Source of the DNA: UBA11891 sp049890035
Lineage (GTDB): Bacteria > Bacteroidota > Bacteroidia > Flavobacteriales > Flavobacteriaceae
Reading direction: 5' to 3'
Length of the DNA stretch: 64,000 nt
Assembly: GCA_049890035.1 (NCBI GenBank)
Contig: JBMHCG010000052.1
Coordinates: 62,001 to 126,000, forward strand
This document shows positions 18,054 through 27,482 of this stretch, piece by piece (within the stretch, counting starts at the first letter, position 1; each line of letters starts with the position of its first letter). The translations under genes were made by a program, and so were the position numbers. A model generated the notes under the pieces. The model was given only the letters and a program-made list of their open reading frames with translations, was not told the origin of the DNA and made no database searches.

Positions 18054-18908
18054 ATGATGCATTCCATGACGGGTTTCGGTAAAGCCGAAACCACCTTTGA
18101 AGACAAAAAAATAACCATAGAAATTCGTTCGCTAAACAGCAAAAATTTAGACCTGAACACGCGTTTGCCTGGTTTTTACAAGGAACTAGAGCCTGTCTTT
18201 CGCAAACAAATTATTTCTTCATTACAAAGGGGCAAGGTCGATCTTGCCCTTTTTTATGAAGCCAATGGGGCGGAAAGTGCCGCTCAAATCAATCTTCCAA
18301 TTGTAAAAGCCTATATGGCCCAGTTGGAAGAGTTTGATTTGCAAGAAGAAGAAAAACTCAAAATGGCCATCCGACTGCCTGACACATTAAAAACAGAAAA
18401 GGAACATATAACAGCCTCGGAGAAACAAATTGTCACCGAACTCACCCAACAAGTATTGAAACAGATTGTTTTGTTTCGCCAACAAGAAGGTGACAGTCTG
18501 CAAAAAGATATTGCAAAACGAATTGTACAACTTCGGACTGCGCTTCAAGAAATTGAAGGGGTCGAACAGCAACGCATGCCGCGTATTCGTGAGCGCTTGC
18601 GAAGTCAGTTGGAAGAGCTCGAAGCCAAAATTGATGAAAACCGTTTTGAACAAGAACTAATTTACTATCTCGAAAAATACGATATCACAGAAGAAAAGGT
18701 GCGGTTGCAAAACCATTTGGATTACTTTACTGAAATCATGAACGCACCCCAGTCACAAGGCAAAAAACTCGGTTTTGTAGCGCAAGAAATCGGTAGGGAA
18801 ATCAATACGATTGGTTCCAAAGCCAATGATTCGGAAATGCAAAAAATTGTTGTTGAAATGAAAGACGAACTAGAGAAAATTAAAGAACAACTCCTCAATG
18901 TCCTTTAA
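18054..18908 (+). CDS. yicC: YicC/YloC family endoribonuclease
   Basis: This 284-residue protein begins MHSMTGFGKAE, the diagnostic YicC start, and ends with the DUF1732 region: LNHLDYF-like text at ~220 (NHLDYFTEIM), GKKLGFVAQEIGREINTIGSKAND and a basic-acidic tail. YicC-family proteins are single-strand-specific endoribonucleases. Two adjacent ATG codons (18054, 18057) are possible starts. Its 3' end overlaps gmk by 11 bases, an arrangement found in many bacteria, which supports translational coupling. Confidence 0.93.
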   Translation: MMHSMTGFGKAETTFEDKKITIEIRSLNSKNLDLNTRLPGFYKELEPVFRKQIISSLQRGKVDLALFYEANGAESAAQINLPIVKAYMAQLEEFDLQEEEKLKMAIRLPDTLKTEKEHITASEKQIVTELTQQVLKQIVLFRQQEGDSLQKDIAKRIVQLRTALQEIEGVEQQRMPRIRERLRSQLEELEAKIDENRFEQELIYYLEKYDITEEKVRLQNHLDYFTEIMNAPQSQGKKLGFVAQEIGREINTIGSKANDSEMQKIVVEMKDELEKIKEQLLNVL

Positions 18909-19479
18909 GCCTTCCGAAGGGAAACTCATCGTTTTTTCTGCCCCATCGGGCAGTGGCAAAACCACCTTGGTACGCCACTTGTTGACTCAAAACCTCCCCC
19001 TGGGTTTTTCCATTTCGGCCACCTCACGCCCGCCACGCGGGGAGGAAAAAGAGGGGGTGGACTATTACTTTCTCTCAGAAACCGAATTTCGAAACCGAAT
19101 TTCTCAAAAGGCTTTTTTAGAATACGAAGAAGTTTACGAAGGCACTTTGTACGGCACCCTTCGTTCGGAACTCAGTCGCCTTTGGACCAATGGAAAACAT
19201 GTCCTTTTTGATATCGATGTGGTGGGTGGATGCAACATCAAGCGACAGTTTCCCGAACAGTGTCTTTCCTTATTTGTCCAACCCCCTTCGATGGAGACCC
19301 TGGAAAATCGCTTGCGAGGTCGAGACACCGACAGCGAGGAAAAGATCCAGCAACGACTGAACAAAGCAAAAGATGAAATGGCCTTTGCTACCCAATTCGA
19401 CCGCGTGATTGTGAATGACGATCTTGTAACCGCTCAAAACGAGGTGGTGCAACTGGTGCGAGATTTTATCAACTCCTAA
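18898..19479 (+). CDS. gmk: Guanylate kinase
   Basis: This 193-residue enzyme converts GMP to GDP with ATP. The P-loop is APSGSGKTT (15-23), the GMP-binding segment is SATSRPPRGEEKEGVDYYFLS (split around residue 40-60), and the lid region has RLRGRDTDSEE. Length and order are standard. It overlaps yicC at its start and nadD follows 21 bases later, so yicC-gmk-nadD is a housekeeping unit. Confidence 0.96.
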   Translation: MSFKPSEGKLIVFSAPSGSGKTTLVRHLLTQNLPLGFSISATSRPPRGEEKEGVDYYFLSETEFRNRISQKAFLEYEEVYEGTLYGTLRSELSRLWTNGKHVLFDIDVVGGCNIKRQFPEQCLSLFVQPPSMETLENRLRGRDTDSEEKIQQRLNKAKDEMAFATQFDRVIVNDDLVTAQNEVVQLVRDFINS

Positions 19480-19488
19480 CAGAATAAC

Positions 19489-19496
19489 TACCTTTG
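19489..19496 (+). promoter_or_regulatory. Promoter -7 element TACCTTTG four bases before nadD ATG
   Basis: TACCTTTG fits TAnnTTTG exactly and is followed by TAAA and the nadD ATG. A start of transcription at or next to the ATG would give a leaderless or nearly leaderless transcript. The -33 position has TTTTA and no TTG. Confidence 0.45.
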
Positions 19497-19500
19497 TAAA

Positions 19501-20082
19501 ATGAAACAAATCGGGCTTTTTTTCGGAAGCTTTAATCCCATTCATGTAGGCCACCTCATACTGGCCAATCACTTTGCTGAGCATACAGATATAGATCAGG
19601 TATGGCTGGTGGTCACTCCCCAAAACCCACTTAAGGAAAAGAAAAGCCTATTGGCCGATCGCCAACGGCTAGAAATGGTGTATAGGGCTTGTGAGCCCTA
19701 TCCCAAATTGCACCCCTCAGCTATTGAGTTTGACCTACCCCAACCCAATTATACCATCGATACCTTGGTCCGCTTGAGAGAGAAGTATCCTGACCATCAA
19801 TTCTCACTGCTACTGGGTACAGACAATCTGGCCGCCTTTCACAAGTGGAAAAATCATGAAATAATTTTAGAAGACTACGGTCTGTGGGTCTATCCCCGAC
19901 AACACCATCGACCCATCCCAGACAACCTACAAAACCATCCAAAAATTCAGCATATTAACGCTCCCGAAATCAATATTTCTGCCTCTGCCCTCCGCCAAGA
20001 CGTCCAAAAAGGGAAAAACATTCGCCCGCTCATGCCCGAAGCTGCTTGGCAGTATTTAGACGAAATGGGGTTTTACCGATGA
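19501..20082 (+). CDS. nadD: Nicotinate-nucleotide adenylyltransferase
   Basis: This 193-residue enzyme adenylylates NaMN in NAD synthesis. The nucleotidyltransferase signature is FGSFNPIHVGHL (8-19) with HxGH at 15-18, followed by a KxxLL-type SLLADRQRLEM region and the C-terminal ISASALRQDVQKG ATP-binding motif (~159). Full length. A promoter-like box is directly upstream. No convincing terminator was found in the 97 bases between its stop and the convergent glycosyltransferase gene. Confidence 0.95.
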   Translation: MKQIGLFFGSFNPIHVGHLILANHFAEHTDIDQVWLVVTPQNPLKEKKSLLADRQRLEMVYRACEPYPKLHPSAIEFDLPQPNYTIDTLVRLREKYPDHQFSLLLGTDNLAAFHKWKNHEIILEDYGLWVYPRQHHRPIPDNLQNHPKIQHINAPEINISASALRQDVQKGKNIRPLMPEAAWQYLDEMGFYR

Positions 20083-20179
20083 AAGAAATGTAAGGCATCA
20101 TTATCACTGAAGGTATTTTTAAAAAGCCTATTCAAAAGATGTACATGGGAAACTCCCTTCACCCCCATACTAATTCAAA

Positions 20180-21445
20180 TTATTGATCCAAAATAGCCCG
20201 CAACTGCTTTGCCGTTCCTTCTCGAGACCACGCATTTTTTTGGGAGAAATCGTTGATCCATACCCCCTTTTGCTGAACCGCTTTGTCTAGGAAGCCCACT
20301 ATTCTCTCGATGTCCTTTGGTCCGAACATCTCTGCAGCAGTACCTTGTTGGAGCAAACGTCCCGCCTCGGTCTGGGGATCGCCCAAAGACAGCACGGGGA
20401 CACCCGTAGCCATATATTCCAACAACTTACCCGAGATCATTTGAGTGCTCGCCCCTTTAAAAATAAAATTGACCAATACATCGGCTTGGTACATGAGTGC
20501 CAGGGCCTCTTGATGGGGCACATAGCCCAAATGCTGGAGGCTAACTGCTGGCAGTGCCATTTTTATTTCTTGCAGGATGTCGGGATCAATTTGCCCAGCC
20601 AAACTCAAACGAATGGGGAGCGAGCTTTTCATCTTTTGAAGGGCTTCAATCAAGCTAGGGTAGTCTTGATTTTGAGTCAACAGTCCAGTAAACACTATAT
20701 GAAAAACATCGGGTAGATTTTCTCTTTGAAAAGCCTTCATTTTTTCGGCATCAAAACCGTTGGGAATGGCTATAAATTTTTGTTCGGTTGTCCTTTGTCG
20801 CAATTGTGCATGCAATGCCCCCCCCACAGTTGTCATCACTTTGTCAGCAGATTGTAAAACTTTTTTCTCTAAGGCGGCATCTTTTCTTTGGGTGCTGGAC
20901 AATCGGTACAACTGTAGGTTATAGAACAAATCCAACCAAGGATCACGAAAATCTACCAACCAGCGAAAATTGTATTTCGCCCGTAATGACAGGACCGCCA
21001 AATGGGTGGAATGCGGGGGACCCGTCGAGACCACCCAGTCGATTTTTTCACTGGCCAATAATTGCGATAACGCCTGTCGCACAAAAGGCACCCAGCCTTT
21101 GCGGGCGTCCGGAATAAAAAAATTCCCCCGTACAAAGGCAGCTAACCTTTGGAACAAAGTCTGTTGCGGTATAGCCCCTTGGGGAATCCTCCCCTGCCCC
21201 AGCCAACGGGCATACCAACCAAGAGGTTCTCGAGTGGGGGTTCTAATCACTCGAATCCGTTTTGTCAGGCTTTCCAGACTCTTATCCTCTTGTGGGTAGG
21301 AAGCCTGTAACGAATCGACCGTAATGACCACTGGTTCCCAACCCATTTTTTGCAAATAATGGGTAAAATAAACCCATCGCTGTACTCCCGAACCACCAGA
21401 AGGGGGCCAATAATAGGTAAGCACGGCGAATTTTCGGTCTGACAA
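20180..21445 (-). CDS. GT4-like glycosyltransferase
   Basis: This 421-residue protein has the two-Rossmann GT-B layout: N-terminal VLTYYWPPSGGSGVQRW acceptor domain, SADKVMTTVGG (~195-215), VFTGLLTQNQDYPSLIEAL (~255), and donor-side PVLSLGDPQTEAGRLLQ with ISGKLLEYMATG. It probably builds cell-surface polysaccharide or glycolipid. The start is TTG at 21445; a stop codon lies seven codons further upstream and there is no ATG in between. It follows the DUF2480 gene by five bases at the end of the leftward SUF-containing series, although its function is unrelated to Fe-S assembly. Confidence 0.82.
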   Translation of the reverse strand: MSDRKFAVLTYYWPPSGGSGVQRWVYFTHYLQKMGWEPVVITVDSLQASYPQEDKSLESLTKRIRVIRTPTREPLGWYARWLGQGRIPQGAIPQQTLFQRLAAFVRGNFFIPDARKGWVPFVRQALSQLLASEKIDWVVSTGPPHSTHLAVLSLRAKYNFRWLVDFRDPWLDLFYNLQLYRLSSTQRKDAALEKKVLQSADKVMTTVGGALHAQLRQRTTEQKFIAIPNGFDAEKMKAFQRENLPDVFHIVFTGLLTQNQDYPSLIEALQKMKSSLPIRLSLAGQIDPDILQEIKMALPAVSLQHLGYVPHQEALALMYQADVLVNFIFKGASTQMISGKLLEYMATGVPVLSLGDPQTEAGRLLQQGTAAEMFGPKDIERIVGFLDKAVQQKGVWINDFSQKNAWSREGTAKQLRAILDQ

Positions 21446-21450
21446 TCGTT

Positions 21451-21954
21451 TTATTTTTTGGCCTTATACAAAGGTACGGAAGAACAAGCTTCACCAAAAA
21501 ACAGACTTTTGGCAATCGGTTGGAGTTTGCGAATAAGTGCCAAATAAGCCGACTGAGGTATAGAAGGATCCGAACAGCCCTTGATAATCAAAGGTTTATT
21601 GATATACGGTTCCACATTCAATTCATTTACAACAGCAGCATATAAGGCTTGTTCCAAAGCGGCTGAATCCCCCCAAACCACTTGACGAGCTTCTCTTAGG
21701 TAGGTAGTGACCAACAAAGCAGCCCAAGCAGGTAAGACCGCATCAGTACTGCAATGCACCCCAACAATTTGGTTGTCATAAGGGGTCCAGTTGTGCTCGG
21801 CTAGGGCTTGACGAAAATCTTTTTCTCGAAGGATGCATCCTTCCTCTAACCACTGGGCCATGTCAATGAAGTATCGATCACCGGGAGGACGCAAACTTTC
21901 TAAATCTATGGTAACCAATGGACTTTTTGCTACCCTATTGACGATTGCTGCCAT
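21451..21954 (-). CDS. DUF2480 family protein
   Basis: This 167-residue cytoplasmic protein begins IVNRVAKSPLVTIDLE and contains VGVHCSTDAVLPAWAALLV and KGCSDPSIPQSAYLALI, which I recognise as the Bacteroidota-specific DUF2480 family. Cys residues at CSTD, KGCSD and ACSSVPLY are conspicuous. No function is established. It starts two bases downstream of the SufT-like gene at the tail of the suf operon, so a link with Fe-S cluster assembly or sulfur metabolism is a reasonable guess. Confidence 0.82.
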   Translation of the reverse strand: MAAIVNRVAKSPLVTIDLESLRPPGDRYFIDMAQWLEEGCILREKDFRQALAEHNWTPYDNQIVGVHCSTDAVLPAWAALLVTTYLREARQVVWGDSAALEQALYAAVVNELNVEPYINKPLIIKGCSDPSIPQSAYLALIRKLQPIAKSLFFGEACSSVPLYKAKK

Positions 21955-21956
21955 GA

Positions 21957-22283
21957 CTATAAGAGCCCCAATTCAAGTTTCGCTTCTTCGCTCATTAAAT
22001 CCTGTGACCAAGGGGGATCAAAGGTGATTTCTACCTCCGCATCGGTCACCTCGTCCAAGGACTTTACTTTCTCCTCTACCTCTTGGGGCAGGGTTTCTGC
22101 CACGGGGCAATTGGGTGTCGTCAATGTCATGAGTACTTTAACTTCCGAGGCTTCGTTGACAAAGACATCATAAATCAAACCCAATTCGTAAATATCTACA
22201 GGGATTTCAGGGTCGTAAACCGTTTTCAGTACCCGAACTATTTTTTCTCCCAAGTCGTGGCCTTGGGTGGCTGTTTCTGACAT
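21957..22283 (-). CDS. SufT/PaaD-like DUF59 (MIP18) iron-sulfur assembly factor
   Basis: This 108-residue DUF59 protein has VYDPEIPVDIYELGLIYDV (~23-41) and MTLTTPNCPVAETLP (52-66) with the conserved Cys in PNCP, and TFDPPWSQDLMS near the end. DUF59 proteins assist maturation of Fe-S proteins. Position between sufE and DUF2480 within the suf operon (6 and 2 base gaps) supports this role. Confidence 0.9.
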   Translation of the reverse strand: MSETATQGHDLGEKIVRVLKTVYDPEIPVDIYELGLIYDVFVNEASEVKVLMTLTTPNCPVAETLPQEVEEKVKSLDEVTDAEVEITFDPPWSQDLMSEEAKLELGLL

Positions 22284-22289
22284 CGTAAT

Positions 22290-22715
22290 TTAATTTAGTT
22301 GTGTTTGAAAAGCTACTGCATACAACTTCATTTGCTTGATCATCGATAGGAGACCGTTGGCACGAGTAGGTGACAAATGATCTTTCAGACCAATTTGATC
22401 AATAAAATCGGTTTGGGCGGCTAGGATGTCTGAGGGCTTTTGGTTTGAAAATACACGAATCAACAAAGCAATAATCCCTTTGGTGATGATGGCATCCGAA
22501 TCGGCCGTAAAAATTAGCTTGTCGTCTTCCAATTCGGCATGGACCCAAACTTTACTTTGGCAACCTTTGATGATATTGTTTTCTGTTTTGTGTTCAGGTT
22601 CGATCAAAGGCAGGGTCTTTCCCAATTCAATCATATGTTCATAACGTTGCATCCAGTCATCAAAAAAGGAAAATTCGTCGATGATTTCTTGTTGTATGTT
22701 CTGGATTTCAGCCAT
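22290..22715 (-). CDS. sufE: SufE cysteine desulfuration protein
   Basis: This 141-residue sulfur acceptor accepts persulfide from SufS on Cys52 (IKGCQSKVW) and passes it to SufBCD. Start ATG 22715 gives AEIQNIQQEIIDEFSFFDDW, the usual SufE N-terminus. The open frame continues to 22886 but overlaps sufS in another frame. Downstream of sufS by 16 bases. Confidence 0.94.
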   Translation of the reverse strand: MAEIQNIQQEIIDEFSFFDDWMQRYEHMIELGKTLPLIEPEHKTENNIIKGCQSKVWVHAELEDDKLIFTADSDAIITKGIIALLIRVFSNQKPSDILAAQTDFIDQIGLKDHLSPTRANGLLSMIKQMKLYAVAFQTQLN

Positions 22716-22731
22716 AAGTAAAAGTAAAAAA

Positions 22732-23949
22732 TTATTCCAACATGGCTTTTGCCTTTTGTACTCCGGCGACCAATCGATCGACTTCTTCAAAGGTATTGTA
22801 AAAGGAAAAAGAGGCTCGTAAAGTGCCTGGGATCTGGAAAAAATCCATAATGGGTTGGGCACAGTGATGTCCCGTACGAACAGCAATACCCAACTGATCT
22901 AGAATACTCCCCATGTCATAGGGATGGATATCACCGACCAAAAAGGAAATCACGGCTGTCTTGTTCTCGGCTTCTCCATAAATCCGCAAACCTTCGATCG
23001 AACGCAACTGTTCTGTGGCATACGTCAATAGTTCGTTTTCATAGGCAGCAATGGCCTCAAGACCCAAGTTGTTCATATAATCCAATGCGGCACCAAAGGC
23101 GATTCCTCCAGCAATATTTGGCGTTCCAGCCTCAAATTTATGAGGTAAATCCGCATATGTGGTTTTGGCGAAGGTAACGTTTGCAATCATTTCACCCCCA
23201 CCTTGGTAGGGGGGAAGGGCATTGAGCCATTCTGACTTCCCGTAAAGCATCCCAATTCCTGTGGGACCACACAATTTATGTGCCGAGGTGACATAATAAT
23301 CAATATCCAAAGCCTGAAGGTCGGTCGGAATGTGCGGGGCTGCCTGAGCACCATCAATGAGTACTCTGGCCCCTACGGCGTGTGCTTTTTGAAGGATCCT
23401 TTCAATCGGGTTGATGGTTCCCAAAGCGTTGGAAACGTGGTTTACAAACACCAATTGCGTTTGATCCGAAAGCAACGCTTCGTAGGCTTCCATATCAAGC
23501 GTTCCATTGGGAAGCATAGGAATGACCTTAAGGGCCGCCCCTGTTTTTTCGCAGAGCATTTGCCAGGGAACAATATTGGAGTGGTGTTCCAGTGCCGAAA
23601 CAAGCAATTCGTCTTTGTCGGTCAATATTTCACTATAGCCCGAAGCTACAATATTGATACCGTGGGTGGTACCCGATGTAAAAATAATTTCCTGGGCATG
23701 CTCGGCATTAAAGTGTTTTTGAACAGTGTGCCGCGCCTTTTCGTAGGCGTCTGTTGCCTCTTGACTCAGTGCATGCACACCCCGATGGATGTTTGCATTA
23801 TAGCGTGCATAGTAATCTGCAATCACGTCGATAACTTGTTGAGGAGTTTGGGATGTTGCTGCGTTGTCAAGATATACCAGAGGGCTCCCATTAACCTTTC
23901 GGTGTAAGATGGGAAAGTCATTACGGATTTTTGTTATCTCCCAACTCAT
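22732..23949 (-). CDS. sufS: Cysteine desulfurase SufS
   Basis: This 405-residue group II cysteine desulfurase has PLP Lys225 in TSAHKLCGPTGIG, EHHSNIVPWQ (121-130) and catalytic Cys363 in RTGHHCAQP. It releases sulfur from cysteine as an enzyme-bound persulfide for SufE. Its start overlaps the stop of sufD by four bases. Confidence 0.96.
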   Translation of the reverse strand: MSWEITKIRNDFPILHRKVNGSPLVYLDNAATSQTPQQVIDVIADYYARYNANIHRGVHALSQEATDAYEKARHTVQKHFNAEHAQEIIFTSGTTHGINIVASGYSEILTDKDELLVSALEHHSNIVPWQMLCEKTGAALKVIPMLPNGTLDMEAYEALLSDQTQLVFVNHVSNALGTINPIERILQKAHAVGARVLIDGAQAAPHIPTDLQALDIDYYVTSAHKLCGPTGIGMLYGKSEWLNALPPYQGGGEMIANVTFAKTTYADLPHKFEAGTPNIAGGIAFGAALDYMNNLGLEAIAAYENELLTYATEQLRSIEGLRIYGEAENKTAVISFLVGDIHPYDMGSILDQLGIAVRTGHHCAQPIMDFFQIPGTLRASFSFYNTFEEVDRLVAGVQKAKAMLE

Positions 23950-25262
23950 AAATCAAAACCCATATTGACACCCAACTTCTGAGCGATAAGCTTATTGATA
24001 CGTTTTTTTAACGCAGGCAGTTGGACACTTTCCAAAACGTTGTTGGCAAAAGCATACGTCATCAGTGCCTTGGCTTCTTTTTTTGGAATCCCACGGGAAC
24101 GTAAGTAAAAAAGTGCTTCATCATCAAGCTGTCCAACGGTACAACCATGGGAACAACGCACATCGTCTGCAAAAATCTCCAATTGGGGTTTGGTATTCAC
24201 CTTCGCTTTGTCGTCTAGAATGATGTTGTTATTTTGTTGAAAAGCGTTGGTCTTCTGAGCAATTTTATCGACTCGTATTTTACCATTGAAGACCCCTTCC
24301 GAGCGGCCTGAAAAAATCCCTTTGTAGTCCTGGTGACTTTCGCAGTTTGGCTGGGCATGATGCACCAAAGTGTAATGGTCTACATGTTGCTTTTCTTCCA
24401 ACAAGGTAATCCCTTTGAGTGTGGAGTTGATGTGTTCCCCGTTTTGATAGAAATTCAAGTTGTTGCGGGTGATTTTGCCGCCCAAAGAAAAGGTGTGAAC
24501 ACTCACATGGCTCTGTTTATCCTGGGAAATATAAGTATTGTCAATCAAAGAGGCCGTATCCAAGTCATTTTGGATTTTGTAATAGTCGACTAATGCTTCC
24601 TTGTGTGCAAAAATTTCAGTGACGCTATTAGTAACCGCTTGGTGTTCTACCAGGCTTTGATGCCGTTCTACTATTTGAACTTGGGCATTGGTGTCAGCCA
24701 CAATAAGATTTCGTGGTTGCAACCACACGGGCCCTTGATCTCCTGTGGCCAAATGAACAATTTCTATTGGTTTTTCTGCTACAACCGAAGGTGGAATATA
24801 AATGTAAGCCCCTTCGCGTGCATAGGAAGTATTCAGTGCTGTCATGCTTTCTTCTTTTTCAGCTATAGCGCCAAAATAACGATCAATCAAAGTCCGATAT
24901 TTGGGTTTGGTCAATGCAGCCGATAACAAACAAACATCCAACCCATCATGAGTGGTATCTGATAAAAAAGGACTGTGGACACCATCTACAAAAACAATTT
25001 TATAGGTGTCGACCTCATATAAAAATACATGCTTGATATCATTAAGGGATACGGCTTTCTCTGAACTGGGAAAAAGCATGTAATCATTTTGTATCAAACT
25101 ATTGATGGACGTGTATTTCCAAGCCTCTTCTTTTTTGGAAGGAAAGCCCTTTTTTTCAAATGTTTGTAGGGCTTCAGCGCGTAGCTTTTGGATGCTGTCC
25201 TGGGGACCCAGTTCTTCTTCAAAAGCGATGTAGGAATCCAACAATTTATCTTTCAAGTCCAT
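23946..25262 (-). CDS. sufD: Fe-S assembly scaffold subunit SufD
   Basis: This 438-residue partner of SufB is in the SufBC2D scaffold. The N-terminal helical region has GFPSKKEEAWKYTSI (38-52), followed by the right-handed beta-helix core and the C-terminal SHGCTVGQLDDEALFYLRSRGI with the conserved Cys/His region. It starts one base after sufC ends (25262 shared), so coupling is tight. Confidence 0.95.
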   Translation of the reverse strand: MDLKDKLLDSYIAFEEELGPQDSIQKLRAEALQTFEKKGFPSKKEEAWKYTSINSLIQNDYMLFPSSEKAVSLNDIKHVFLYEVDTYKIVFVDGVHSPFLSDTTHDGLDVCLLSAALTKPKYRTLIDRYFGAIAEKEESMTALNTSYAREGAYIYIPPSVVAEKPIEIVHLATGDQGPVWLQPRNLIVADTNAQVQIVERHQSLVEHQAVTNSVTEIFAHKEALVDYYKIQNDLDTASLIDNTYISQDKQSHVSVHTFSLGGKITRNNLNFYQNGEHINSTLKGITLLEEKQHVDHYTLVHHAQPNCESHQDYKGIFSGRSEGVFNGKIRVDKIAQKTNAFQQNNNIILDDKAKVNTKPQLEIFADDVRCSHGCTVGQLDDEALFYLRSRGIPKKEAKALMTYAFANNVLESVQLPALKKRINKLIAQKLGVNMGFDL

Positions 25263-26014
25263 CAGCCCGTTACTTCTTGTTTGATCCAGTCATACCCTTT
25301 GGCCTCGAGTTCTTTGGCCAATTCTTTGGTGCCCGATTTGACAATTTTACCTTGATACAGCACATGCACAAAATCCGGAACAATATAATCAAGTAAACGC
25401 TGGTAGTGTGTTATGACAACGGTCGAATTTTCTTTTGTCCGCAGGGCGTTCACCCCATCAGCAACGATTTTCAAAGCGTCAATATCAAGTCCGGAGTCTG
25501 TTTCATCTAAAATGGCTAGTTTGGGTTCCATCATCGCCATCTGAAAAATTTCATTTCTTTTTTTCTCACCACCAGAAAAACCTTGATTCAAGGAACGTGA
25601 TAAGAACTTGGAATCGATACTTAACAAAGAGGACTTTTCACGAATTTTTTTTAGCATTTCCCCAGCCGGCATATCGTCTTTTCCAGCAGCTTTTCGCTGG
25701 GCATTGATGGCAGTTTTGATAAAGTTGGTCACTGATACACCCGGGATTTCAACCGGATATTGAAACGACAGAAAAATCCCTTTGTGGGCGCGTTCTTCGG
25801 GACTCATTTCACCGATATCCTCACCCATAAACAACATGCTCCCTTGGGTGACTTCATAGTCTTCATTCCCAGCAATTACAGAGGAAAGTGTACTTTTTCC
25901 AGAGCCGTTGGGGCCCATAATGGCATGAACCTCTCCGGCTTTGACATCCAAATCTATACCATTCAAAATACCTTTTTCTTCTACTTCAGCATGTAGGTTG
26001 TCTATTGTTAACAT
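25262..26014 (-). CDS. sufC: Fe-S assembly ATPase SufC
   Basis: This 250-residue ABC-type ATPase has Walker A GPNGSGKST (34-42), signature FSGGEKKRNE (~151-160) and Walker B with LAILDETDSGLD (~170-181). It powers the SufBC2D scaffold and is not a membrane transporter. There are 11 bases from the sufB stop. Confidence 0.97.
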   Translation of the reverse strand: MLTIDNLHAEVEEKGILNGIDLDVKAGEVHAIMGPNGSGKSTLSSVIAGNEDYEVTQGSMLFMGEDIGEMSPEERAHKGIFLSFQYPVEIPGVSVTNFIKTAINAQRKAAGKDDMPAGEMLKKIREKSSLLSIDSKFLSRSLNQGFSGGEKKRNEIFQMAMMEPKLAILDETDSGLDIDALKIVADGVNALRTKENSTVVITHYQRLLDYIVPDFVHVLYQGKIVKSGTKELAKELEAKGYDWIKQEVTG

Positions 26015-26025
26015 AAGAATGAATT

Positions 26026-27471
26026 TTACCCCACTGATCCTTCGAGGGAGATTTCTAATAATTTTTGTGCTTCTACTGCAAATTCCATTGGGAGCTTGTT
26101 CAAAACCTCTTTACTGAAACCATTTACGATTAGTGCTATGGCTTTCTCCGTATCAATTCCTCGTTGGTTGCAATAAAAGATTTGGTCCTCACCAATTTTA
26201 CTGGTGGTCGCTTCGTGTTCAATCTGCGCAGAGTTATTTTGCGTCTCTATGTATGGGAATGTATGCGCCCCACATTCGTTCCCCATGAGCAAACTATCGC
26301 ATTGGGAAAAATTTCGTGCCTGTTTGGCGCGGGTACCAACATGAACCAAACCACGGTAACTGTTTTGTGATTTCCCCGCCGAAATACCCTTGGATATGAT
26401 GGTACTTCGTGTATTTTTTCCCAAATGAATCATTTTGGTACCTGTATCCGCCTGCTGAAAATTATTGGTTACTGCAATAGAATAGAATTCACCAATCGAA
26501 TAATTCCCTTTGAGAATGCAGGAAGGATATTTCCAGGTAACCGCTGAACCGGTCTCTACCTGCGTCCATGATATCTTGGAACGATTGTGGCAAATTCCTC
26601 GTTTGGTAACAAAATTAAAAACACCACCCTTACCTTTTTTATCCCCTGGATACCAGTTTTGGACTGTGGAGTATTTGATTTCTGAGTCATCTAAGGCGAT
26701 CAACTCGACCACTGCCGCATGCAATTGATTCTCATCTCTCGATGGAGCCGTACAACCTTCCAAATAACTCACGTAGCTACTCTCATCCGCGATCACTAGT
26801 GTGCGTTCAAATTGACCCGTACCCGCCTGATTGATTCGGAAATAGGTGGACAGCTCCATTGGACATTGGATGCCCTTGGGGATGTAACAAAAGGATCCAT
26901 CTGAGAAGACTGCGGAGTTCAGAGCAGCAAAATAATTGTCTTTGGGGGGAACTACGGTTCCAATATACTTGCGCACCAAATCAGGATGCTCTTGTATGGC
27001 TTCAGAAATAGAACAAAATATGATCCCCTTTTCAGCCAATGTATCTTTGAATGTTGTCGCTACTGAAACAGAATCCATGACGATGTCTACGGCGACCCCA
27101 GCCAGTTTTTTCTGTTCTTCTAGAGAAATTCCAAGTTTGTTAAAGGTTTCCAACAATTCTGGGTCGACCTCATCAAGACTTTTATATTGATCCTTCTTTT
27201 TGGGAGCTGAATAATAGGATATGGCTTGGTAATCAGGCTTTTCATAGGCAACATTTGGCCAATCTGGCTCTTTCATGTCTTGCCAAGCACGAAACGCATC
27301 CAAACGCCATTCCGTCATCCATTCGGGTTCCTGTTTCTTTTTTGATATTTTACGAACAATGGATTCATTGAGTCCTACAGGAAAAGTTTCAGAATCGATA
27401 TCCGTGTAAAAACCATATTCGTACTCTTTATTCTCCAGCTCTTTTTTGAGTTCTTCTTCTGTGTACGCCAT
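26026..27471 (-). CDS. sufB: Fe-S assembly scaffold subunit SufB
   Basis: This 481-residue SufB has standard length. Family blocks: GLNESIVRKISKKKQEPEWM (~33-52), YKSLDEVDPELLETFNKLGI (~97), GCTAPSRDENQLHAAVVEL (~239), and C-terminal MGNECGAHTFPYIE with EATTSKIGEDQIFYCNQRGI. It forms the nascent cluster on the SufBC2D complex. It follows sufA by 11 bases. Confidence 0.97.
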   Translation of the reverse strand: MAYTEEELKKELENKEYEYGFYTDIDSETFPVGLNESIVRKISKKKQEPEWMTEWRLDAFRAWQDMKEPDWPNVAYEKPDYQAISYYSAPKKKDQYKSLDEVDPELLETFNKLGISLEEQKKLAGVAVDIVMDSVSVATTFKDTLAEKGIIFCSISEAIQEHPDLVRKYIGTVVPPKDNYFAALNSAVFSDGSFCYIPKGIQCPMELSTYFRINQAGTGQFERTLVIADESSYVSYLEGCTAPSRDENQLHAAVVELIALDDSEIKYSTVQNWYPGDKKGKGGVFNFVTKRGICHNRSKISWTQVETGSAVTWKYPSCILKGNYSIGEFYSIAVTNNFQQADTGTKMIHLGKNTRSTIISKGISAGKSQNSYRGLVHVGTRAKQARNFSQCDSLLMGNECGAHTFPYIETQNNSAQIEHEATTSKIGEDQIFYCNQRGIDTEKAIALIVNGFSKEVLNKLPMEFAVEAQKLLEISLEGSVG

Positions 27472-27482
27472 TATTACTTACT